Origin: Dactylorhiza incarnata
Taxonomy: Eukaryota; Streptophyta; Magnoliopsida; Asparagales; Orchidaceae
Assembly: GCA_033032865.1 (NCBI GenBank)
Contig: JAWHQI010000525.1
Coordinates: 806,001-870,000 of the forward strand
Length of the DNA stretch: 64,000 nucleotides
Reading direction: 5' to 3'
Made by a program: the position numbers and the translations under genes. The notes under the pieces are model-generated. The model did not search any database and was not told where the DNA came from. It was given only the letters and a program-made list of their open reading frames with translations. Positions within the stretch are counted from its first letter, which is position 1. Every line of letters starts with the position of its first letter. This document shows, piece after piece, positions 55,447-64,000 of the stretch.

Positions 55447-57534
55447 TCAAGACCTCCTTTTCCTCTTTTCTTCTTGTCTGGAGAAAAAGGCATGAGGCTT
55501 GGGATGGTAAAACGGAGGAGGTTCCGGAGCATCAGCATTATTATAACCAAACGCTCTGAAATGAATCCTTCGCTTCCTTTGAGCTGTCTCATGTTTTTCC
55601 CATTCTTGAGAGCTGTAGCATTCAGATCTGTTCATTTTACCTTCATGAACTAGCTTGTAGGTTTCAAGAATAATGTCTTTTGAGACGGGGCTCCAGATTT
55701 CTGGATAACTTTTCTCAACCTTAGCTTTGCACTGACCTGTAGAGCTAGAACTAGGAACTGATCGACTGGCAGAAGAACCTTCACCAAATTTTCTTTTTCC
55801 TTTGGTCCCAGCCCTATCTGATTGTTCTTCAACAATAGGAGCCTTCCCAAGTAGTTCTTCTGGACTGGGAGAAAACTGAGGAACAGGAACATCTGGATCA
55901 ATCGCCAACTCAGGAAAAATCTGATTATGAAGCCACGTTGCTGTTTTGAATGAATAAGCATTAATATCAGCAACTTGCTTCATCATCCTAGAAGAGAACT
56001 GCTCAAACTGAGAATTCCATGAGCTTTGAAGAGCAGAAACGGAGCTTTCAATCAAGTCTGTCATTTTAGCTACTATATTTTCCTCCCCCTTTCTGACTTC
56101 TACAGATAGGGTTTGGAGAGTATCATCTTTGAACTTTCCGACTTCATCAACAATTCTGAACGTATTGGCTTCAGCCTTGTCAGACACTGATTCTTGAAGC
56201 TTTGTCAGTATAACAGTCTGAGTCAACACTGTGCCTACACCTTCAGTTGCATGATCAATTTGCTTGCTCCCTAGGCTCATCAAATCAGAGAGATTTTCAT
56301 AATTGGATTTTATCTTAGCTAACTCTCTGCCTAGTTCACTTTCAACTGAGGCAATTTTCCTGTGAACAGTCGTCAAAGAGTTTTCAAACTGTGCACTCTG
56401 CTTCTTGAGCAGTGCTTCAATCTTTCCTAGAAGAGAATCTTCTGCACAACCTAGCTCATCTGGAGCATTCTTGGTTGTGTCATACTCTGACTCCCCCTCA
56501 ACATGTACTAGGGGAGGTGACAATTCATGAACTGACATGACATCATCATCATCTATGTTAAAAACAAAATCAGCACCAGACCCTGCCTGTTGGCCACCGG
56601 GACTGTGCTCTTCAGATACTGGAGTGGATTCAGTTGGAGCTGATGAGGATTGACCTTTGGCTTTTGAACGGATTGGCAGCTTGGCACGACTTGAAGCTTT
56701 AGAGCGAGTCCGAGATGAAAGTGGCAATGATCTTACCAAGGGTGCTTGATCTTCAGAAGAAGGAGCTGGAGTTTCTGCTTCTCTTGCAACTGCAGATTTA
56801 AGAGTCTCCCCCTCAGAAGGAGCACCAGCCATTTCCGGCTTCTTGATACGAATGTCCCATCTCTGCAAGGAGCTGACATCTATCTTCTTAAGGTGATGGA
56901 TAACTGTACCTTTGGACATGTTGAAAATAGCAGGGTTAAACTGATTTAGAAACAGTGAGATAATCCGGGCAAAGTTAGGAGTGTTTATGCAAGCTTTGAT
57001 ATTTGAGAATAAGATTGAGGCCCAATCTCTCTTCTTTCCAGTAACAATGCCAATCATCAACAGAAACATCTCTTCAGACACATGTCCTTGAGAGCCTGTC
57101 TTGCAAAAAAGTGCCTTTGAGATAATGTCCAGCAGGAGCTTCCCTACAGCATTCAACTTATTCCTTTTAACTATAGAAAAATCTGAATCTAGACCACAGA
57201 ACCTTGTTGTAGTCAACCAATCAGTGTCAACTAGCTCTTCTTCAGCTTCCACTTCAGACAACTGCAAATACTTAGCGAGAGTCTCTGGAGAGACTTTGAT
57301 TTTGATACCCTTAACGAAGGAGATCAACATACTTCCTTCCTTGATTGGCTTCACATTGATGAAGAATTCTTCAACCTCTTCAAACAGTATCCGGCAAGGA
57401 TGCTCGAGAACGAAGGTGAGACCAGCGGCATCAAGCATGCAAAACAGAGTATGGAACTCATCGGATAAACTTGCAAGACCTAACCGAATTACCTCGTTGC
57501 CGACTCCGATTTTCGGATGAGGAGAGGGAGCCAT
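55447..57534 (-). CDS. Third ('env-like') ORF of S, intact, 695 aa
   Basis: An uninterrupted ORF downstream of pol, in the position of the env-like ORF of SIRE elements. Residues 1-230 form a folded-looking domain (GNEVIRLGLASL, MLDAAGLTFVLEHPCRILFEEVEEFFINVK, VSPETLAKYLQLS). Residues 230-370 are low-complexity and contain a basic cluster SRTRSKASSRAKLPIRSKAK. Residues about 370-535 are helical and look like a long coiled coil. The C-terminus has YSSQEWEKHETAQRKRR and ends KRKRRS. I see no signal peptide and no clear membrane segment, so an envelope role is not supported by the sequence. A nuclear or particle-associated protein is equally possible. The F element keeps a decayed homologue. Confidence 0.8.
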   Translation of the reverse strand: MAPSPHPKIGVGNEVIRLGLASLSDEFHTLFCMLDAAGLTFVLEHPCRILFEEVEEFFINVKPIKEGSMLISFVKGIKIKVSPETLAKYLQLSEVEAEEELVDTDWLTTTRFCGLDSDFSIVKRNKLNAVGKLLLDIISKALFCKTGSQGHVSEEMFLLMIGIVTGKKRDWASILFSNIKACINTPNFARIISLFLNQFNPAIFNMSKGTVIHHLKKIDVSSLQRWDIRIKKPEMAGAPSEGETLKSAVAREAETPAPSSEDQAPLVRSLPLSSRTRSKASSRAKLPIRSKAKGQSSSAPTESTPVSEEHSPGGQQAGSGADFVFNIDDDDVMSVHELSPPLVHVEGESEYDTTKNAPDELGCAEDSLLGKIEALLKKQSAQFENSLTTVHRKIASVESELGRELAKIKSNYENLSDLMSLGSKQIDHATEGVGTVLTQTVILTKLQESVSDKAEANTFRIVDEVGKFKDDTLQTLSVEVRKGEENIVAKMTDLIESSVSALQSSWNSQFEQFSSRMMKQVADINAYSFKTATWLHNQIFPELAIDPDVPVPQFSPSPEELLGKAPIVEEQSDRAGTKGKRKFGEGSSASRSVPSSSSTGQCKAKVEKSYPEIWSPVSKDIILETYKLVHEGKMNRSECYSSQEWEKHETAQRKRRIHFRAFGYNNADAPEPPPFYHPKPHAFFSRQEEKRKRRS

Positions 57535-57921
57535 TGCAGCAAGATGGAGGGAGGAATGTTGAACGAAGAATCACCGAGAACCACCGCAGCACTGAGACTG
57601 GTCGCAGACGATCGTCGCTCGAGAGGGAGACGAAAGGTCGAGGAGGTCTCGGGAGATGACTCGCGTGAACATCAAGTTTTCCGATTTCGTACATATATAT
57701 ATTTTTGATTTTACGGAAATTCGAAAATTATAAAAGGGAAATAGCGCGTACCTGACGGTTGGATTCCAAAAAAAATAACCTATGTCTCGAGAGATACACC
57801 GTGTCTCGAGACATCACTTTATTTCGAAATCTGCTTCTTGTCTCGAGTGATGACCTATGTCTCGAGACATGACCTGTCAAAAGAGAACTTCCTGTCGCCA
57901 AGGTCTTGATTGACTTGACCA
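57535..57921 (-). promoter_or_regulatory. pol/third-ORF spacer of S, candidate internal promoter
   Basis: Contains TCTCGAGA-type palindromes at 57785-57792, 57802-57813 and 57858-57869 plus a half-matching TCTCGAGT at 57841, the same motif as in the LTR U3. Downstream on the minus strand are TTTTATAATTTT (57724-57735) and TATATATATG (about 57692-57701), 165-200 bp before the ATG at 57534. Confidence 0.5.
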
Positions 57922-60900
57922 TTACTCCATGTTGAGCATTCCAAGTTCCGTCTTGAAGAAAGAGAACTTGGTCTCATCCAGTGGCTTCGTGAAGATGTCT
58001 GCAACTTGCTTATCCGTGGGGACATAACTCAAATTTATGTCACCCTTCTCCACATGCCCCCGGATAAAGTGATATCGTAGCTCGATGTGCTTTGTCCGAC
58101 TGTGAGAGACTGGATTATTTGCGATAGCGATTGCACTGGAAGAGTCGCAAAACATAGGAATGTCTTTGAGCTTTATGTTGTAGTCTTGAAGTTGATTTCT
58201 TATCCAGAGAAGTTGTGCGCAACAACTGCCAGCAGAAATGTATTCCGACTCGGCGGTTGATACTGCAACACAATTCTGCTTCTTGCTACTCCAGGAAATA
58301 AGTCTCCTTCCGAGAAATTGACACGTCCCAGAAGTGCTTTTCCTGTCGTCTTTGCTACCTGCAAAGACTGCATCTGAAAAACCAATTAGTTCACTATCAT
58401 TACTTCTTGGGTACCATAAGCCAAGATTTGGTGTGCCTTTAAGGTATCTCAAGATTCGCTTTGCAGCAGTATAGTGGGATTCCTTAGAGTTCACCTGATA
58501 TCTAGCACAAACACATGTAGAGAACATTATATCAGGTCTACTGGCAGTAAGGTAGAGCAATGAGCCAATTATGCTTCTGTACTTGGTTTCATCAAAAGGT
58601 TTCCCTTTCTCATCCTTGTCCAGAGACGTAGCTGAGCTCATTGGAGTCCTCATAGAGGTTGCACTCTCCATTCCAAATTTCTTAATCAACTCCTTAGTGA
58701 ACTTTGTCTGAGAAATGAAGATTCCATCTTCAGACTGTTTCACTTGAAGTCCTAAGAAATATTTCAGCTCACCCATACTGCTCATTTCAAATTTCCCTTG
58801 CATAAGTTTAGAAAACTTTTTGCAGAGGTTATCATCCGTAGAGCCAAATATGATGTCATCGACATAGATTTGCACTAGCAAAATCTTGCCTTTTACTTCC
58901 CTAAGAAATAATGTCTTATCTATCTTTCCTCTTGTGAACTTGTTCTCAAGAAGAAAGTTAGACAGCGTCTCATACCAAGCTCGAGGAGCTTGTTTCAAAC
59001 CATATAAAGCTTTTTGTAATAAATAAACATGATTGGGATGATTAGGATTAACAAAACCTGGGGGTTGTTCAACGTATACTTCCTCTTTAATGTCTCCGTT
59101 TAGGAACGCGGATTTGACATCCATTTGATATATGGTGAAACCCTTGAAAGCAGCATAAGCAAGGAAGAGTCTGATCGCTTCGAGCCTTGCTACTGGAGCG
59201 TACGTCTGATCGAAGTCGATGCCTTCCTCTTGTCTGTATCCTTTAGCTACAAGTCTGGCTTTGTTCTTTATGATTGTTCCTTCTTCATCCAGCTTGTTTA
59301 TAAACACCCACTTTGTTCCAATGACATTTTTGTCTTTTGGTTTTGGAACAAGTGTCCATACTTTACATCGTTTGAACTGATTCAATTCTTCTTCCATAGC
59401 AATTATCCAGGATGGATCTTCATTTGCCTCTTGGAATTTCTTTGGTTCGACCTGCGAAAGAAAACTTAAATGCATATTTTCGTTAATGGTACCTCGTCTT
59501 GTTCTTATCCCGTCATGAGGATCTCCTATGATTTGATCAACTGGATGATCCCTCATGTGTCGTAGCCCGAGGTTTCTTGCATGATTTGGACCAATAGGAG
59601 TTTCTTCTGCTGTTGGAGTATTTTCCTCCACTTGGAGTGGCTCTTCATCAGGATGATCTTCTTCATAGATTGTTATTGGGGGAAACTTGATGAAGTTTTG
59701 AGAATTTTCTTCAACTGGCTGATCCAAACTTAAGTCCTGCAGCTTTGAACCTGTGTATACAGAAGAAATGCTAGAGGAGCTGCTTTGAAGCATGCTCGTC
59801 TCATCAAATACAACATTAATAGATTCTTCTACCACCAGGGTTTTCTTATTAAAAACTCCATATGCCCTACTATGGCCACTATATCCTACAAAAATACCTT
59901 CAAAGCTCTTTTCACTAAACTTAGTTTTGTAATGCTTTCCATTGTTTAGCACAAAGCATTTACTACCAAAGATTCGAAAATAAGAAATGGTCGGTTTCTT
60001 GCCTTTTAGAAGTTCATAAGGAGTCTTTTCATGGTTTTTGTTTATGAGTGCTCTGTTTTGCACATGGCATGCAGTATTGACAGCTTCAGCCCAGAAATAT
60101 TCAGGTAGTGAAGAGTCACTCAACATGGTTCTGCAAGCCTCAATAAGTGTTCTATTCTTTCTCTCAGCTACTCCATTTTGTTGTGGAGTTCGAGGAGAGG
60201 AAAACTCATGAAAGATACCGAGGCTTTCACAGAATTCTGTCATGGCTCCAGATTCAAATTCTGTACCATGGTCACTTCTGATTTTGACCACCGAACAGTT
60301 AAATTCATTCTGGACCTGCCTGACAAAACTAGTGAAAGTGTCAAAGGTATCTGACTTATGTTTCAGAAAGAATACCCAGGCAAAACGAGAGTAGTCATCT
60401 ACAATAACCAATGTGTAGGATTTTCCTCCTAAACTTCTAATTTGCAAAGGACCAAACAAATCCATATGAAGTAGGTATAAACACCTGGTTGAATCTTTGC
60501 CAATAATGCTCTTAAAGGTAGCTCTTGTTTGCTTGCCTTTTACACATGCATGACAAGGTCTATCTTTAATGCACTTAACATCTGGTGCATCTCGCACTAA
60601 GTTTTGAGAAAACAATTTATTAATAGTTTTGAGATTTATGTGTGCTAATCTCTTGTGTCATTGGTCAACAAGAGATGCACTATCTTTTGCCAAAAGACAT
60701 ACTGGTGTAGAAGATGATATGCAAAGAAAATTTAAACAAAATATGTTTCTACAGCGAATGCCTGATAAAATTGTTTCATGATTTTCAGCCGACTTTATCA
60801 AACATTTATCTTTATGAAAATCGACAATGTATCCTTTATCACAAAGTTGACTTATGCTTATCAGATTATGTTTTAATCCTTCCACATAAGTTACATCGGA

Positions 60901-61101
60901 AAAAAATACATTTCCATTAGAAATCATACCATAGCCTTTAGTTATTCCTCTGTCTGAACCGCCAAAAATAACTTTTGGACCGTTCGCAACTGGAATGTAG
61001 TTTTGCAAAAGGCTTCTTGTCCCGGTCATATGCCGAGAGCATCCACTGTCCAAGTACCAGATTGGATTTTTATTGGCCTTTGGACATACCTGCAAAAACA
61101 A
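57922..61101 (-). pseudogene. pol: S pol (PR, IN, RT, RNase H) with one nonsense codon
   Basis: The protease has WYLDSGCSRHMTG. The GAG-pre-integrase segment reads HKRLAHIN and is interrupted only by TGA at 60658-60660, where TGG (WHKRLAH) is expected. In the following 897 codons: CHACVKGK; the integrase triad in HMDLFGP (about 50), RSDHGTEFE (about 115) and NGVAERKN (about 150); RT with DVKSAFLNG and catalytic YVDDIIFGS; RNase H with [11 protein letters not shown]; end GMLNME. One restored tryptophan codon would open the whole frame. The reading frame is +1 relative to gag. Confidence 0.9.
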
Positions 61102-61102
61102 A

Positions 61103-63414
61103 TCATTTCGCCTTAGGAGCCCAAACAGATTTGGGTCCTTGGTCCCGTGTCAGTTGAGCACCACGATAAATGTTAACATTGCGAGTGGTCTGCCTTGCAA
61201 CGTTCACTTGTGGTCTCCTAGTATACGTTGTATTAAACCAACAATCAACGGCAAAGTGACCAATTTTACCGCAGCACCAACAGTCGAATCTGTTGTACCT
61301 TCTCTTTACACTCTCCTGCTTAACTTTTTGAACGTTAGCTCTTGCAGTAGTAGCCCTTTTTGATGAGGATGCCTCATGGGGGCAACACACACAAGGTGGT
61401 ACTGTCCTCTTCGGCTTTGGTGCAACAGCATTCACTTTTGGTGCTTTCTTAGCACTCGGACCATGAACAAATGGACCGTACCCTTTCCGATTAATCTCTT
61501 GATAGGGTGCTTGAAAAGCACTATCACCAAAGTTTCGGGGAGGAGCCCATTCCTTATGATCATTCACAGGTGAAAAAGGAATTGGTCGTGTGAAATGACC
61601 ATAGGAACTCTCCATATCATAAGCATTCGTAGGGAATATGACTTTCTTGAATGCTACAGGCTCTTGATGAGCTTTCCCTTTTTCTTTGGCGGTAGCTTTC
61701 TTAGCAACCAGACCATTCTTCTTAGCAATTGTATTTTTTGAAGAATTGCTAGTACTAGTTTCATGCCCTATACCGCTTCCTTTTGCCTTAGTGGTAAAAG
61801 TACCAATAAGTGGCAGAACAGTTTTAGGTTGAGAGAATGCTTCAACCAACTTCTTCTCAGCCGCAAGCTGTTCCTCCAAGACTTTTATCGAATTATCTCT
61901 CAAGGCAAGAGTCTCTTCCGAGCTTTTGATCTTGTCTTTCAAGGCTTGGACTTCCTCTTTGAGAGAAGAAAGTTCTTCAACTTCTTTTCTCAAGTTATAT
62001 TCCACCTCCTTGAGAGCCATGATCTCCTTACCCTGAGTTTTGACAACCTTTCGGCACTTGTCAAAGCTTTGGAGCATTTTGGTATATTGAGACATGAGCT
62101 CAGATTCATCGTCTGAGAGGTTATCCTTTTGTTCAGCCGAAGCATAATCAGAATCAGATAGGATAGTGTGATCATTTACCTTTCCGGTGTACGGGGGTGC
62201 TTCTTCATCATCAGACATAGCCATCAGACCGAAGTAAGCTTCTTCTTCATCACTTGACTCATCGGAGTCACTGTCGCTCAGAGTTTTGGCGTTCTTAGCG
62301 ACGAAGCTTCTATCTGATTTCTTCTTTCCATGAGTGGATTTCTTGTCTTCTTTTCTTCCACCTTCTTTCTTCTTATAGGGACACTCAGCAATCATGTGCC
62401 CTGGCTTATTACAACAATAGCAAATAACGTCAGAAGAAATGTGTTTGTTCTGTTTGGATTTATACCTGTCATTATTGCTTGAGCCCTTCCTGTGATATTC
62501 GCCATCACGACGAGAATATTTATGATCCGAGGAAGACGGCTTGTTGTTCATGTGCCTCCGCTTGTTCAGCAGTTTCTTAAACTGACGGGAGATTAAAGAG
62601 AACTCCCCATCAGACAGTTCGGAACAGGAGGAGCTGGCTTCCGATTCTTCTTCAATATCAGATTCCTTTTCTCTGATCGGTATCACTGCTTTGCTCTTCT
62701 TTGAATTCTCTGCCTTCAAAGCTAAGGTTCTTTCTTTGCTTGAAGCTCGATTTACATCCTCTTCAGACTTTCGGATGTTCATTTGTAATTCATGAGACAA
62801 CAGCTTCCCGAACAGATTTTGAGGTTCTAGACTTGGCAGCTTTCCAAACTCTCTGATAGCAACAATCTTGCTATCCCAGTCTTTTGTCAGGGAACGCAAG
62901 AATTTGTCATTTAGTTCACCGTTTGTGAACTCCCTGTCGTAGTTCCTCAAACCATTGACTATCTTGAAGAATCTTTCGCATCAGCAATGCACTCCTTCTT
63001 ATTCTGCTTGAACGCCTCGTACTCTTGATTAAGTAGAGATCTTCTATCTTCTCTTACCTCGTCAGTACCTTCCATTAGAACAATTAAGGATGTCCACGTC
63101 TCTTTGGCTGATTTGCAGTGGATTAAGTTTTGCAACATGGAATCGTCCACTGCACTTGCAATTATGTTTTTAGCCTTCTTGTCAAGAGCAACAAGAGCTA
63201 TCTCATCCTTAGTCAAATCCATCATTTTCTTAGGTATCTGAATAGTAGGATTTGTTGACGAAGCAGTCATTGGCACATGGGGACCTTCTTCCACGACTTG
63301 GAAGATTCTGGGATCTGCAGCTTCCATATAAAAATGGACTCTTTCCTTCCACATAGGAAAGTTGGCCTTGGTGCAGATGGGCAATTTCAGAGAGGATTCC
63401 TTGACTCTATCCAT
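61103..63414 (-). pseudogene. gag: S gag with a small frameshift
   Basis: Start MDRVKESSLKLPICTKANF at 63414, with the UBN2-like part PMWKERVHFYMEA, KAKNIIASAVDDSMLQNLIHC and AKETWTSL. The frame breaks near 62960-62975 (probably a 4-bp deletion) and continues from 62950 as NYDREFTNGELNDKFLRSL. There are two CCHC knuckles, CYCCNKPGHMIAEC and CWCCGKIGHFAVDC, with a Glu/Lys-rich coiled coil between them. Gag ends at TGA 61103-61105 after SVWAPKAK. Confidence 0.88.
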
Positions 63415-63478
63415 GGCTTGCTAGCAACTAGAAGGATGGATCATGTTCAAGGTGTTAACCTAGCAACGAACAGCGACC

Positions 63479-63489
63479 CTCTGATACCA
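63479..63489 (-). promoter_or_regulatory. PBS of S (initiator tRNA-Met)
   Basis: TGGTATCAGAG on the minus strand, two bases inside the LTR edge. The next bases (GG) leave the usual GC match. Confidence 0.87.
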
Positions 63490-63491
63490 AT

Positions 63492-64000
63492 TGAAGTATC
63501 TAGTTGCCTACCTAAATCACCTAGAGGGGGGTGAATAGGTGATCTCTACGTCTTTTGCGGAATTAAAAATAAACGTAAAGCACAGCTCACAAAATTAATC
63601 ACAGCCACAAATAACACCAGGAATTTATAGTGGTTCCCCGTACTTGGGTACTCCACTGCCGGCCTCGCCAATCTAGCACCACAGCTAGACTTGACTACTC
63701 ACTAAATCTCGGATCAAGAGCGATCCTACAGTCTCGGAGTCAAACTCCTACAAACTCAGAGAGAACCTCTCTTACAACTCGGAGAAAACAACTCCTACAA
63801 CTCGGAGATAACAACTCCTACAACTCGGAGATAACAACTCCTACAATAGATTGAAAAGGGTTTGAACAATACTAAACCAGATCTGAATAACAGAGGCGTT
63901 TTCTTCCTTCTTCTTGAATGGCTTTTGAGAACGATGAGGAAGAACAACGATCCTTCAAATCTGTCTTTGGCAATCCGAAATGATCCAATAGAGATTGCAG
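63492..64000 (-). repeat. 5' LTR of S (cut by window edge)
   Basis: The 509 visible bases match 53897-54405 except at three positions, and include the same 24-bp repeats (about 63770-63850). Confidence 0.9.

Larger units (their letters stand above)
53897..64000 (-). mobile_element. SIRE-like copia element S, nearly intact
   Basis: Minus-strand order: 5' LTR (63492 to beyond 64000), PBS, gag, pol, spacer with promoter-like features, third ORF, PPT, 3' LTR (53897-55220). The two LTRs differ at three of 509 comparable positions (54015, 54386, 54403), all transitions, which indicates recent insertion. Coding damage is limited to a small gag frameshift and one stop in pol. Lineage call from pol similarity to SIRE/Maximus and the extra ORF after pol. 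Confidence 0.9.

Noticed and set aside
1..64000. Host protein-coding gene in the window
   Set aside because: Every substantial ORF belongs to a retroelement or its antisense units. No other domain was recognised.

Overview
The window is plant nuclear DNA made almost wholly of nested LTR retrotransposons. The polyproteins belong to plant lineages: a Tat-clade Ty3/gypsy family (gag-PR-RT-RNaseH-extra RNaseH-IN) and SIRE/Maximus-like Ty1/copia elements with a third, 'env-like' ORF. I see no host gene, rRNA gene or intact tRNA gene. The species cannot be named; a flowering plant fits, and the region reads as repeat-rich intergenic DNA.

Layout. 1-7090: Tat element G1 (minus strand, 5' LTR 6608-7090, 3' end outside the window), inserted in a decayed copia pol D (7091-8953). 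8954-10574: noncoding LTR-like fragment E. 10575-14830: 3' half of a decayed SIRE-like copia element F (RT, RNase H, promoter-like spacer, env-like ORF). F is interrupted by Tat element A (plus strand, 14831-16684 and 45378-51442). The gag of A is interrupted by a second Tat copy, B (16685-45372). Removing B and one target-site copy restores the reading frame of A. B in turn carries a solo LTR (19579-21183, TSD GTCCC) and a three-LTR non-autonomous element (26796-41039, TSD CTTCC). The pol of A also holds a solo-LTR-like insertion (about 47419-48368). At 51443 A is interrupted by copia element P. The gag of P is interrupted at 53897 by S, a nearly intact SIRE-like element on the minus strand whose 5' LTR runs off the right end. 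Nesting is four deep on both arms (F>A>B>three-LTR element; F>A>P>S).

Three things stand out. First, the 3' half of B holds two antisense transcription units (42475-44640; 41045-42110 continuing at 26168-26790), each with its own TATA box and with plausible introns. Such introns survive retrotransposition because they lie antisense to the genomic RNA. Second, in both SIRE-like elements where it can be seen, the pol/env-like spacer looks like an internal promoter; in S it repeats the same TCTCGAGA palindrome found eight times in the LTR U3. Third, the three-LTR element has no protein function. It keeps an 18-nt PBS for tRNA-Asp, a fossil of an integrase C-terminus, two tRNA-like A-box/B-box segments per LTR, a tandem hairpin array, and a structured segment with compensatory changes that may be a cis-acting RNA signal.

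Almost every coding region is broken. Many of the stops are C-to-T or G-to-A changes, as expected from deamination of methylated cytosine. S is the youngest: its two LTRs differ at 3 of 509 comparable positions.
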